Origin: Natrarchaeobaculum aegyptiacum
Lineage (GTDB): Archaea > Halobacteriota > Halobacteria > Halobacteriales > Natrialbaceae
Assembly (NCBI RefSeq): GCF_002156705.1
Contig: NZ_CP019893.1
Coordinates: 496,001-560,000, forward strand
Direction: 5' to 3'
Length of the DNA: 64,000 nucleotides
Part shown: piece by piece, positions 9,520-16,538 of the stretch
Layout of the letters: every line of letters begins with the position of its first letter
Numbering within the stretch: the stretch's first letter is position 1
The notes under the pieces: model-generated
Told to the model about the DNA's origin: nothing
Database searches by the model: none
Seen by the model: only the letters and a program-made list of their open reading frames with translations
Translations under genes and position numbers: made by a program

Positions 9520-10284
9520 TCAGTCGACGGCCGACGCGCCGTCGATCGTCGTCCCCGGCTGGTCGCCAGCGAGGAACGCCTCGAGGTCGTCGAGTCCGAA
9601 GATGGTCGCCGGCGACTCGAGGTCGAGGAGCGCGCGCACCTTCGCGGCCATCCCGCCGGTCACGTCGGTCGCGTCGCTCGCGCCGAGGACCGGTTCGACG
9701 TCGTCGTAACTCGAGATGTAGCCGATCACCGCGTCGTCATCGTCGAGAACGCCGGGGACGGTCGAACAGAGGCCGACCGCGTCCGCCTCGAGGTCGCGGG
9801 CGAGACCTGCGACCAGTTCGTCGCCGCTGACGATCGTCACGCCCTCGCCAGCGTGGGAGACGACGTCGCCGTGGAGCACGGGGACGAATCCCTCCGCGAC
9901 GATCGTCGCGACCTGTCCGGTCGGGAGTACCAGATCGCCGCCCTCCTCACGGTGGGCCGTCGAGAACGGGTGCACCGGCACGGCCGGCACGTCCCGCTCG
10001 AGCAGTCGCTCGAGGACGAACGCGTTCAGCGTCTTCATCGCCCGGTGGACGTCCATCGCCGCCGTCACGTCGCGGCTTCCGCTGGTTCGAGTCAGCCCGT
10101 GTTCGCTCGCGTGGTGGTGACCGAAGCTGCCACCACCGTGGACGATCACGAGGCCATTCTCGACGCCGTCACCGTCGAGTGCCGCCGCGATGGCGTCGCT
10201 CGCGCGCTCGAGGGCCGGTCCGTCCAGCGTCTCGGGACGGGACTTGTCGGTGATCGCGCTGCCGCCGAGTTTCAGGACGATCAT
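9520..10284 (-). CDS. ipk: isopentenyl phosphate kinase
   Basis: This amino-acid-kinase-fold enzyme phosphorylates isopentenyl phosphate to isopentenyl diphosphate, the last step of the alternative (archaeal) mevalonate pathway. The 254-residue protein shows the N-terminal phosphate loop MIVLKLGGSAITDKS and VHGGGSFGHHHA. The last contains H56 of the SFGH segment, equivalent to the histidine conserved in IPKs. Its ATG overlaps the mevalonate kinase stop by four bases (ATGA), so mvk and ipk are translationally coupled. Confidence 0.95.
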   Translation of the reverse strand: MIVLKLGGSAITDKSRPETLDGPALERASDAIAAALDGDGVENGLVIVHGGGSFGHHHASEHGLTRTSGSRDVTAAMDVHRAMKTLNAFVLERLLERDVPAVPVHPFSTAHREEGGDLVLPTGQVATIVAEGFVPVLHGDVVSHAGEGVTIVSGDELVAGLARDLEADAVGLCSTVPGVLDDDDAVIGYISSYDDVEPVLGASDATDVTGGMAAKVRALLDLESPATIFGLDDLEAFLAGDQPGTTIDGASAVD

Positions 10285-11267
10285 TCGATCCGTTTCACCC
10301 CTTCCTCGGTGAGCGCGGCGCGGAAGGCGTCCTCACAGCCCGGCGTGAACGACAGCGCCGTCTCGGTTTCGGGCGTCGGATCGAGAGCGACGATACAGCC
10401 GCCGCCACCCGCGCCCGTCAGTTTCGCCCCCATCGCCCCGGCGTCACGGGCCGCCCAGACCATCGTATCGAGCGACCGTGAGGAGACGCCGAGCGCAGAC
10501 AACAGCCCGTGGTTGAAGTTCATCAGCCGGCCGATCTCCTCGAGATCACCCGCCGAGAGGGCCTCTTCGCCGTTCCTGACGACGTCGCCGATCGCCGCGA
10601 CCGTATCGGCCGCGAAGTCGTACTCCTCGCGCAGGTTCCTGACGCCGGCGACCAGCTGGCCGGTGTCACCGGCACCCCCGTCGAACCCGATCACGATCGG
10701 CAGGTCGGGTGCCTCGATCGATCGACAGTCCTCACCCTCGACGCGGACCGCGCCGCCGGTCGCCGAGCAGAACGTGTCGGCTCGCGACGCCTGCCCGTCC
10801 TGAACCTCGTGTTCCGTCCGGTAGGCGCGGTCGGCGAGTTCCTCGGTCGAAAGCGTGGTCCCGAGTTCGCGCGTCGCCGCGTCGATCGCCGCGACGACGA
10901 CCGCCGCGGAGGAACCCAACCCTGCCCCCAGCGGAATGTCGCTGTCGATCGTGACGTCGAAGCCGACGTCGTCGTTTCCGGTCACGTCCCGGACCTGTTC
11001 GATCGCACCGTCGACGTACCCCATTGCCGCCGTGACGAGTGACTCCGAGACGTCGATGTCCGGTCGCTCGTCAGGGCTCACGCCGTACTCGACGGTAAAG
11101 CCGTCCAGCGTGAGATCGTCGGAGTGAACGCTGAGTTTGCCGTCCTCGCGACGGCTAACCTCGACCCGTGCCCGCCGCTCGATCGCACACGGCACCGCCG
11201 GCTCGCCGTATACCACCGCGTGCTCCCCGAACAGATAGACCTTCCCGGGAGCGCTCGAGATAGCCAT
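10281..11267 (-). CDS. mvk: mevalonate kinase
   Basis: A GHMP kinase of 328 residues that phosphorylates mevalonate with ATP. It shows all three family motifs: APGKVYLFGEHAVVYGEPA (motif 1), IPLGAGLGSSAAVVVA (ATP loop, motif 2) and GAKLTGAGGGGCIVAL (motif 3). It is the first gene of the mvk-ipk pair. A TATA-like box about 28 bases upstream of the ATG indicates a leaderless transcript and supports this start. Confidence 0.96.
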   Translation of the reverse strand: MAISSAPGKVYLFGEHAVVYGEPAVPCAIERRARVEVSRREDGKLSVHSDDLTLDGFTVEYGVSPDERPDIDVSESLVTAAMGYVDGAIEQVRDVTGNDDVGFDVTIDSDIPLGAGLGSSAAVVVAAIDAATRELGTTLSTEELADRAYRTEHEVQDGQASRADTFCSATGGAVRVEGEDCRSIEAPDLPIVIGFDGGAGDTGQLVAGVRNLREEYDFAADTVAAIGDVVRNGEEALSAGDLEEIGRLMNFNHGLLSALGVSSRSLDTMVWAARDAGAMGAKLTGAGGGGCIVALDPTPETETALSFTPGCEDAFRAALTEEGVKRIE

Positions 11268-11290
11268 GCGCGGGCCTTCGCACGAGGGCA

Positions 11291-11300
11291 GGTAAAACCT
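11291..11300 (-). promoter_or_regulatory. TATA-like box of mvk-ipk
   Basis: On the minus strand the sequence reads AGGTTTTACC, centred about 28 bases upstream of the mvk ATG at 11267, the spacing expected for leaderless transcription. Confidence 0.45.
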
Positions 11301-11437
11301 ATCTTCTCTGGCTCGGGGACTGCTCGAGCGTGCTCGAGTAACCGCCAGATCAGGATGCGCCGTTTGTCCAGTTCAGTGAACACTGCAGTGGGTAATAGTG
11401 GGCAACACTTATTCGAGAGCAGAATCTAGTTGGGAAC

Positions 11438-11677
11438 ATGACGAAAGTAGATGTACGGGAACTCCAGACCAACGAGACCGACGATCGCGGCCGAATCTAT
11501 CTCGGGACGGAGTATGCGAACAAACGTGTAACCGTCGCAGTCGTCGAAGTGGAAGCAGACCGTCCAGACGAGGACGAACTGGCTGCCGCATATCGCGAAG
11601 CGTCTGAGAGTGCAGAAGATCTCACAGAGGAGTGGGACGACGCGTCGGACGAGGCATGGAGCGGGCTGAATAAATGA
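11438..11677 (+). CDS. antitoxin of a MazEF-type pair
   Basis: This 79-residue acidic protein has an N-terminal AbrB-like beta-hairpin core (DDRGRIYLGTEYANKRVTV) and a helical acidic C-terminus rich in Glu/Asp/Ala, the usual layout of an antitoxin with a DNA-binding head and a toxin-wrapping tail. Its last codons overlap the toxin ATG by four bases. A TATA-like stretch (CACTTATTC, near 11410) lies 28 bases upstream, so the message is probably leaderless. It would repress its own promoter together with the toxin. The call rests mainly on the partner gene. Confidence 0.8.
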   Translation: MTKVDVRELQTNETDDRGRIYLGTEYANKRVTVAVVEVEADRPDEDELAAAYREASESAEDLTEEWDDASDEAWSGLNK

Positions 11678-12027
11678 GCGAGGACGTGGCAATTCGCCGC
11701 GGCGATGTCGTTATCGTTCGGTTCGATCCTGCAGAAGGGCACGAAATGAAGAAAACCCGGCCTGCCGTAGTCGTTCAGAACGACGTGGGGAACAGCAATG
11801 CAAGTACAACTATCGTTGCACCCGTGACTGGAACGTACCGCGGATATCCGTTCGAGGTCCTCGTCGAAGCCGCGGAGTCGCCGTTCGAGAAGGATTCCTC
11901 GATCCGTCTCGACCAGATTCGTGTCGTTTCTATCGAACAGCGGATTCACTCCGTAGTTGGGTGTCTCGACCCGGAGACAGTGAAGCGTATCGACGACGCG
12001 CTGAAATTGAGTCTCGGCCTCGAGTAA
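11674..12027 (+). CDS. PemK/MazF-family toxin
   Basis: The 117-residue protein has the MazF-type start RRGDVVIVRFDPAEGHE, the KKTRPAVVVQND segment and the TTIVAPVTGT and DSSIRLDQIRVV strands, ending with a helix (PETVKRIDDALKLSLG). Family members are usually mRNA endoribonucleases. It appears intact and is coupled to the antitoxin (ATGA overlap). Its stop codon is immediately followed by the 33-bp copy of the chorismate mutase 3' end (12028-12060), marking a recombination junction. Confidence 0.9.
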   Translation: MSEDVAIRRGDVVIVRFDPAEGHEMKKTRPAVVVQNDVGNSNASTTIVAPVTGTYRGYPFEVLVEAAESPFEKDSSIRLDQIRVVSIEQRIHSVVGCLDPETVKRIDDALKLSLGLE

Positions 12028-12060
12028 GCTAGCGATTCTCCCGCTGGTACTCCTTGTTCA
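12028..12060. repeat. 33-bp direct repeat, left copy (chorismate mutase 3' end)
   Basis: This segment is identical over 33 bases to 15328-15360, which contains the last ten codons and stop of the chorismate mutase gene. The match ends abruptly on both sides. The copies are in the same orientation, 3,300 bases apart, and bracket the IS605 element plus the RelE-type toxin-antitoxin pair. Such a gene-end duplication is what site-specific integration at the 3' end of a gene leaves behind. Confidence 0.9.
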
Positions 12061-12135
12061 GATCTTAGACTGATGTTACAGATTTCGCCTACTTTACCGG
12101 TTTCTGGTATATCTACAGGAAAGACAGGCCGAGTG

Positions 12136-12156
12136 CCTCGGGGCTTGACCCCGAGG
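12136..12156. repeat. left-end hairpin of the IS605 element
   Basis: A perfect 8-bp stem (CCTCGGGG/CCCCGAGG) with a 5-base loop (CTTGA). The same sequence in the same orientation recurs at 14635-14655. Located 19 bases beyond the tnpA stop, it is the probable TnpA recognition structure at the left end. Confidence 0.8.
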
Positions 12157-12175
12157 GTGAAGGCCGTAAGCTCCG

Positions 12176-12574
12176 CTAAACGTGTTCCGTTCGCTCAATA
12201 TACTGTTCAATCGTCTCGCTCGACACTGTGCCTGCCGTCCCGACATAGTATGACTGCTCCCAGAATCCACCACCCCACAAATACTGTTCCAGAAACGGTT
12301 CGTGTTGCCCCCACATCTCTCGCGCTGTGATGCTCTTAATCGTCCGTACAATCCTGCTCGGCGCGTGTTTCGGATGCGCGGACAGGAACACGTGTACGTG
12401 GTCAGGAGAGATATGCAACGATTGTAGGTCATAACCGTACTCATCGCATACTTTCTGGAAACACTCGTCCAACGAATCCTCGATTGACTCCAGTATCACG
12501 TGGCGGTACTTCGGACACCACACGAAGTGATAGTTGACGTTATACACCGTGTGATTTGACCGTTTCTCCCCCAT
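12176..12574 (-). CDS. tnpA: IS200/IS605 Y1 transposase TnpA
   Basis: This 132-residue HUH single-strand transposase has the metal-binding HVH at residues 59-61 (SPDHVHVFLSA) and the catalytic tyrosine in EQYIERTEHV (Y125), positions matching those known for the ISHp608 enzyme. It cuts and joins single-stranded DNA at hairpin-bearing ends during excision and insertion. The ATG at 12574 gives MGEKRSNHTVYNVNYHFVW, the usual family start; a longer frame to 12625 adds unrelated sequence. It is divergent from the DUF2080-tnpB operon, leaving 53 bases for two promoters. Confidence 0.95.
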   Translation of the reverse strand: MGEKRSNHTVYNVNYHFVWCPKYRHVILESIEDSLDECFQKVCDEYGYDLQSLHISPDHVHVFLSAHPKHAPSRIVRTIKSITAREMWGQHEPFLEQYLWGGGFWEQSYYVGTAGTVSSETIEQYIERTEHV

Positions 12575-12627
12575 ATTGGACACACCACACCGATATACAT
12601 AAGTATATCCAAGGGATATACACAAGT

Positions 12628-12783
12628 ATGGCGAATCGCTTTGAAATCGACGGCGAAGAAGTTCTCGACGGAGAGGTCAAACCGTTCGGGAACAGCGCCC
12701 ACGTCACCGTCCCAAAACGCTGGCGTGGCGCGGACGTGAAAGTCGTTCGTACCTCAGAACCCACCGAACAAGACGAAGAATGA
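12628..12783 (+). CDS. DUF2080-family transposon-encoded protein
   Basis: A 51-residue protein (MANRFEIDGEEVLDGEVKPF then GNSAHVTVPKRWRGADVKVV) with an AbrB-like swapped-hairpin pattern. DUF2080 proteins are commonly encoded beside tnpB in archaeal IS605 elements and may regulate or bind element DNA; their function is not established. It overlaps the following 189-residue gene by four bases (ATGA). The internal ATG at 12628 fits a start just after the AT-rich divergent promoter. Confidence 0.85.
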   Translation: MANRFEIDGEEVLDGEVKPFGNSAHVTVPKRWRGADVKVVRTSEPTEQDEE

Positions 12784-13349
12784 ATGGTGAAACTAACGGT
12801 TCTGCACGAACCGAATCACTCGTTCGAACACTCTGTGACGCAGAAGAGCGTGATGTGGTGTTCCGATTCAATGACCAGATGTCCGCCCCTACGTCGAAAT
12901 ACAATGGGTCATCCTATCGCAGCGAGACGCTACCCAAGGCAACGCTAAACGCGACCATCTGGAATGCCAGTGTCGAAGACGCAGGCGAGACGCTCATGTG
13001 CTTCGCCAAAATCGATATGGAGGAACTTGACCGTGTAGGAATTGACCCTTCGGTTGTATACACTGAACCAGTTGACAGGACGCCTGAATACTGTGTAGTT
13101 GATGTTAACGCATCACGACAATGGTGGTTAGATGAGTTCTCTGAACTCACCAGAGAGGAAGCAGAACAGGCAATCGAAGACGGTCGTGAGGAAGACGTGC
13201 TTCCGCCGTGGGATGGACTCCCCACCGTCACGGTAAACGTCGAACGAACAGAAAAGTGCCTTGAGAGGTCGTATAACTCAGGATTTCATATCCAGTATGA
13301 CCCTCCGACGCACGAAATTGGGGAAATAATCGACGTTCGAATCAAATGA
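12780..13349 (+). CDS. unrecognised 189-residue protein carried inside the IS605 element
   Basis: I do not recognise this protein. It is acidic, has no membrane segment, and includes a beta-rich middle (KATLNATIWNASVEDAGETL), a WWLDEFSELTREEAEQAIED helix and a PPWDGLPTVTVNVERTEKC segment. Its ATG overlaps the DUF2080 stop and its TGA overlaps the tnpB ATG, both as ATGA, so the three genes form a tightly coupled operon. Codon use is noticeably more AT-rich than in flanking chromosomal genes, in keeping with horizontal transfer. Candidate roles are an accessory factor for TnpB or for transposition, or passenger cargo; the sequence does not decide. Confidence 0.7.
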   Translation: MNGETNGSARTESLVRTLCDAEERDVVFRFNDQMSAPTSKYNGSSYRSETLPKATLNATIWNASVEDAGETLMCFAKIDMEELDRVGIDPSVVYTEPVDRTPEYCVVDVNASRQWWLDEFSELTREEAEQAIEDGREEDVLPPWDGLPTVTVNVERTEKCLERSYNSGFHIQYDPPTHEIGEIIDVRIK

Positions 13350-14620
13350 CTGGGGCGTCTCTCGTGAAAACGCTGGACTTCCAACTCGACATCCAGAGTG
13401 ACAACGAGAGTCTGCTCAAAGACGCCACCCTCGAAGCCCGCTGGGTGTACAACGAAACCATCCGCCTCGCCAAAGAAGGCGTGGACTGGGACGATATTTC
13501 TCCTCGCCTCGAAGACGAGGCCGACCTCATCAAGAACACGACTCAACGCATCGTCGCCAAAGCGTTGGAAGCGATGGAGAATTACTACGACTACGACGAC
13601 TACAACATTCCCAGCCACACCAAAGATGGCGCGTACCCACTTCGAGCCAACTACGAAGAAGGCTACAACCTGTCGCTCACTGATGATGGTGAAGTGGCGT
13701 TTCGCATCAGCGCGAAACCCTACAACCACGTCAAAGGCATCCTCAAAGGTAGTGACGCCCACCTTGATGTGCTCAAGAACGCACTGACGAGCGACGAGTG
13801 GAAAGTCACGACCAGTGAAGCCCTGTGGCGCGAGGGAGAACCTGAACTTCACGTCAATATTCGCAACACCGAACGTATTGTTCGAGACAGGCAGGACTCT
13901 CAGACGGTTATCGGTGTCGATGTGAACGAGGACAACGTGGCCCTCACTGCACTCTCCGAGGATGGCGTCGAGGATACGTTGGTTATCGACTTCCCCGAAA
14001 TCAAGTTCGAGCGCCACCGCTATTTCACGATGCGGAAGCGCGTTCAGAATGTGGGGAAGGACAGCATACACGACACGCTGGAAGGTCGTGAGGAACGGTT
14101 CGTCCGCGACCGACTCCACAAAGTGAGCCGTCATATCGTGGAGTGGAGCCGTCAGTTCGAGAAGCCGTGCATCGTCTTTGAAGACCTCAAAGAGATGCGC
14201 GACAGTATCGACTACGGCACGCGGATGAACCGACGCTTGCACCACCTCCCGTTCCGCGCCCTCCAGTTCTATACGTCGTACAAGGCGTCGTTCGAGGGAA
14301 TCCCCTCAGATTCGATTGATCCGTACAAGACGAGCCAGCGGTGCCCGTTGTGTGGGCACGCTGAACGGGCGAATCGGCGGAAGAAGCGATTCAAATGTAA
14401 GGACTGTGGTCATCAAGACCACAGCGACCGTGGTGCAAGCGTCAACATCGCCGTGAAAGGCATCGAGAAGTATATGGATTGGAATGTGCCTGCTCTCAAC
14501 AGCCTTCCCGTTGTTCGGAAGGTGCGACGGCAGGCATCGGGGCTTGTGGACAGCCCGACCGTGACCCACCCGACCGTTCGAGGCTATCAGGCCGATGGTC
14601 AAGTGGGAGTATCTGATTAA
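13346..14620 (+). CDS. tnpB: TnpB RNA-guided nuclease of the IS605 element
   Basis: This 424-residue protein has the split RuvC active site: D192 in VIGVDVNEDN, E279 in CIVFEDLKEMRD and D361 in HSDRGASVNIA. A zinc ribbon lies between the last two (C333, C336, C351, C354). TnpB proteins cut DNA guided by an omega RNA made from the element's right end and help retain the element after excision. All catalytic residues are present, so it is likely active. It is translationally coupled to the preceding 189-residue gene. Confidence 0.95.
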   Translation: MTGASLVKTLDFQLDIQSDNESLLKDATLEARWVYNETIRLAKEGVDWDDISPRLEDEADLIKNTTQRIVAKALEAMENYYDYDDYNIPSHTKDGAYPLRANYEEGYNLSLTDDGEVAFRISAKPYNHVKGILKGSDAHLDVLKNALTSDEWKVTTSEALWREGEPELHVNIRNTERIVRDRQDSQTVIGVDVNEDNVALTALSEDGVEDTLVIDFPEIKFERHRYFTMRKRVQNVGKDSIHDTLEGREERFVRDRLHKVSRHIVEWSRQFEKPCIVFEDLKEMRDSIDYGTRMNRRLHHLPFRALQFYTSYKASFEGIPSDSIDPYKTSQRCPLCGHAERANRRKKRFKCKDCGHQDHSDRGASVNIAVKGIEKYMDWNVPALNSLPVVRKVRRQASGLVDSPTVTHPTVRGYQADGQVGVSD

Positions 14621-14662
14621 ACCACGGGAAGAAGCCTCGGGGCTTGACCCCGAGGCGGTTCA
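14520..14662 (+). ncRNA. candidate omega RNA (reRNA) at the 3' end of tnpB
   Basis: In characterised IS605 elements the guide RNA scaffold overlaps the tnpB 3' end and the right-end hairpin, and the guide begins just outside the element. Here the perfect right-end stem-loop lies at 14635-14655, and the following bases would be the start of the guide. Limits are approximate and no promoter or processing site can be seen. Confidence 0.35.
14635..14655. repeat. right-end hairpin of the IS605 element
   Basis: Identical in sequence and orientation to the left hairpin (8-bp stem, CTTGA loop), 14 bases beyond the tnpB stop and 8 bases before the stop codon of the convergent RelE-type toxin gene. 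Confidence 0.8.
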
Positions 14663-14663
14663 C

Positions 14664-14948
14664 TCAGTCGTCGTCAGCGGTATACGCGCCTCCACGACGT
14701 TTGATTCGAGCAACAACCATTCGGTACTCGTCTTGATCGAACGTGACCGCGAGGCGGAACTCACCGATACGCACTTTACGGCGTGGACTGTTCTGGAGCG
14801 GTTCGCCATAGTCCGGTGGGTCTCGCCACGGAGAATCGACGATTTCGTCGAGTTTGTCGATGATGCGCTGTTGCTCAGTTGGGTTGAGCGCAGCGAGGTC
14901 GTCCTGTGCTTTCGATGCAAGTTCCCACGCCCACCCGTCGTCACTCAT
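14664..14948 (-). CDS. RelE/ParE-family toxin
   Basis: The 94-residue basic protein has the RelE fold pattern: an N-terminal helical hairpin (SKAQDDLAALNPTEQQRIID), the DYGEPLQNSPRRKVRIGEFR strand-turn segment and the terminal strand YRMVVARIKRRGGAYT. Members usually cleave mRNA on the ribosome or inhibit gyrase. It lies downstream of its antitoxin, overlapping it by 8 bases, the usual RHH-RelE order. Its 3' end abuts the right end of the IS605 element, but the protein does not seem truncated. Confidence 0.85.
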   Translation of the reverse strand: MSDDGWAWELASKAQDDLAALNPTEQQRIIDKLDEIVDSPWRDPPDYGEPLQNSPRRKVRIGEFRLAVTFDQDEYRMVVARIKRRGGAYTADDD

Positions 14949-15225
14949 TCGTGTCGCTAGTGCCGAATCGTTCGCGTGCTTCTTCGGCGCTCATCGTCCG
15001 TTCTTCACGAACGTCCTCTTCAGCTTTGAGGAGCGCAACGAGTTCATCACGGTCGAACGCAGGGTGTTCAACGGCATCACGTAAGGTATACCGAATAAAT
15101 TCGCTCCGACTGTTGAATCCTCGTCCTTGCCACGTGTCTTCGATCTCGTTGAGAAACGACCGTGTGACTTTGAAGTTTACCGTGACGATCTCGTCGTCGC
15201 CGTCGTTTGTGGCCGCTTCGGACAT
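14941..15225 (-). CDS. ribbon-helix-helix antitoxin
   Basis: This 94-residue acidic protein contains a ribbon-helix-helix core (VTVNFKVTRSFLNEIEDTW, then SRSEFIRYTLRDAV) and a C-terminal tail (EERTMSAEEARERFGTSDT) expected to neutralise the toxin. The RHH head would bind its own promoter as a dimer; an inverted repeat 12 bases upstream of the start (15237-15256) is a plausible operator. It is coupled to the RelE-type gene by an 8-base overlap. Confidence 0.82.
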   Translation of the reverse strand: MSEAATNDGDDEIVTVNFKVTRSFLNEIEDTWQGRGFNSRSEFIRYTLRDAVEHPAFDRDELVALLKAEEDVREERTMSAEEARERFGTSDTNE

Positions 15226-15236
15226 ACGTCTGTATT

Positions 15237-15256
15237 ACCTACGTGTTACTGTAGGT
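15237..15256. promoter_or_regulatory. inverted repeat, candidate operator of the RHH-RelE pair
   Basis: ACCTAC and GTAGGT arms are separated by 8 bases, immediately upstream of the antitoxin ATG at 15225. The position and dyad symmetry suit an RHH dimer pair that represses its own operon. Confidence 0.4.
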
Positions 15257-15327
15257 GTTTCGGCGTCTGAACGCTGAAGCTATTGGCGAGGAGAAACAGT
15301 AGTAGATCCGCGAAATTAGTGTTGTTT

Positions 15328-15360
15328 GCTAGCGATTCTCCCGCTGGTACTCCTTGTTCA
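15328..15360. repeat. 33-bp direct repeat, right copy (native chorismate mutase 3' end)
   Basis: Contains the last ten codons and TAG of the chorismate mutase gene. It is identical to 12028-12060. This copy lies within an intact gene and is taken as the original site. Confidence 0.9.
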
Positions 15361-15652
15361 ACTCGATTAGCTCCCGGAAGACCGCTTTGACGCGACTCTC
15401 GTCGACGTCGAACCGCGCGGCGTTGTCTGCTGCCCGCTCCATGACCTGCTGTTCTTGCTGCTCGTCGGTCGTCGGCAGTCCCTCGTCGGCTTTCACCTGA
15501 GCGATCGCGTCGGCGACGTACGTTCGCTGGGCGATCAACTCGACGATTTCGCGGTCGATCGACCTGATCTCCTCGCGCAGTTCCTCGAGGCTCATCTCCC
15601 CGGGTTCCCGGTCGTCCGTCGATCCGCCGTCTGTCGATTGTTCCTGTGTCAT
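15329..15652 (-). CDS. chorismate mutase (AroQ class)
   Basis: The 107-residue all-helical enzyme converts chorismate to prephenate for Phe/Tyr synthesis. It shows the AroQ pattern: MSLEELREEIRSIDREIVEL, the R in IAQRTYVADAIAQVKADEG and a C-terminal helix VKAVFRELIELNKEYQRENR. About 20 acidic N-terminal residues precede the fold. It follows shikimate kinase by 13 bases on the same strand, so both act in the shikimate pathway and are probably co-transcribed. Its last ten codons are duplicated at 12028-12060. Confidence 0.95.
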   Translation of the reverse strand: MTQEQSTDGGSTDDREPGEMSLEELREEIRSIDREIVELIAQRTYVADAIAQVKADEGLPTTDEQQEQQVMERAADNAARFDVDESRVKAVFRELIELNKEYQRENR

Positions 15653-15665
15653 AGCTCCATCTCAG

Positions 15666-16538
15666 TTAGGCCGTGTTCGTTCCGTCGGTCCTCGTTGCCA
15701 CCAGTCGCGTCGTCCCGTCGCGGTCGTCCCACCGATCGCGTACCGCCTCGAGCGTCGCCCGCTCGTCGACGGCGACGTAACTCGGGCCGGAACCCGACAG
15801 CGTCACGCCGGCGACGTCAGGCATCACCTCGAGCATCGGTTCCGTCGAGAACCCGAGGGCGGCGCAGTAGGCGAAGCCGTTGACGGTCATCGCTTCGCCG
15901 TAACGACTGTCGAGGGCGAGTTCTTCGACCAGTTCGGCCATCGGGGCGATCCGCCGGCAGGCGTCCATGTCGGTCTCGCCGCTGTAGGCCCGTTCCGGTG
16001 GCGTGTAGATCAGAGCGTGCCAGTCGACTTCCTCGCGCTGGAGGAGTTCGTCGCTGCCGTTGTCGGTGATCGTGACGCCGCCGAGCATGCTCGCGCTGGC
16101 GTCGTCGAACGCCCCGGTCGTGGTCACGCCGACGTCGCGTGCGGCCGTGACGCCGAGGCGACAGGCGTCGACCCGGTCGACCGCGTCGGCGATCTCGAGC
16201 GCGTCGAGGGTCGCGAGAACCGTCGCGTTGGCCGCGGCGCTCGAGCTGGTCAGCCCGGCTGCCATCGGAATGTCGCTCTCGGTCACGACGCGTGCGCCGA
16301 CGTCCTCGGCCTCGAGACCGGCGTCCTCGGCGTACCGGCTGACGGTCAACTCGGTGCAGCGCTCGATGAGACTGGTATCCTCACCGGGGCGGTCGTCGAT
16401 CTCCCCGACGAACGCACCGTCGCTCGTGAGTTCGACCGTCGCCGTCGTCTCGAGGTCGACGGCGAACGCCGAACCGATTCCGGTCGCGAACGCGGTGAGG
16501 ATCGATCCGGCTGCAGGGGCAACGGCTCGGCCGTCCAT
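15666..16538 (-). CDS. aroK: archaeal shikimate kinase (GHMP family)
   Basis: The 290-residue GHMP-type kinase phosphorylates shikimate; archaea use this family instead of the bacterial P-loop enzyme. Visible motifs are the N-terminal MDGRAVAPAAGSILTAFATG, the ATP loop IPMAAGLTSSSAAANATV and the C-terminal GVTLSGSGPSYVAV. It heads the shikimate kinase-chorismate mutase operon. The ATG at 16538 matches the normal family N-terminus. Confidence 0.94.
   Translation of the reverse strand: MDGRAVAPAAGSILTAFATGIGSAFAVDLETTATVELTSDGAFVGEIDDRPGEDTSLIERCTELTVSRYAEDAGLEAEDVGARVVTESDIPMAAGLTSSSAAANATVLATLDALEIADAVDRVDACRLGVTAARDVGVTTTGAFDDASASMLGGVTITDNGSDELLQREEVDWHALIYTPPERAYSGETDMDACRRIAPMAELVEELALDSRYGEAMTVNGFAYCAALGFSTEPMLEVMPDVAGVTLSGSGPSYVAVDERATLEAVRDRWDDRDGTTRLVATRTDGTNTA

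Larger units (their letters stand above)
12130..14660. mobile_element. IS200/IS605-family insertion sequence with divergent tnpA and tnpB
   Basis: The element contains an HUH transposase gene reading left and a DUF2080-189aa-tnpB operon reading right. Identical 21-base stem-loops lie just beyond the stop codons of tnpA (12136-12156) and tnpB (14635-14655), as expected for the subterminal hairpins recognised by Y1 transposases. Elements of this family have no terminal inverted repeats and make no target duplication, so the exact ends cannot be fixed here; the limits given are approximate. All genes look intact, so it may be active. Confidence 0.88.

Noticed and set aside
13286-14245. 319-codon minus-strand frame opposite tnpB
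   Set aside because: Shadow of TnpB; valine-rich low-complexity translation without motifs.
12028-15360. 33-bp repeats considered as the target duplication of the IS605 element
   Set aside because: IS200/IS605 elements do not create target duplications, and the repeats lie outside the RelE-type pair as well, well away from the element hairpins.
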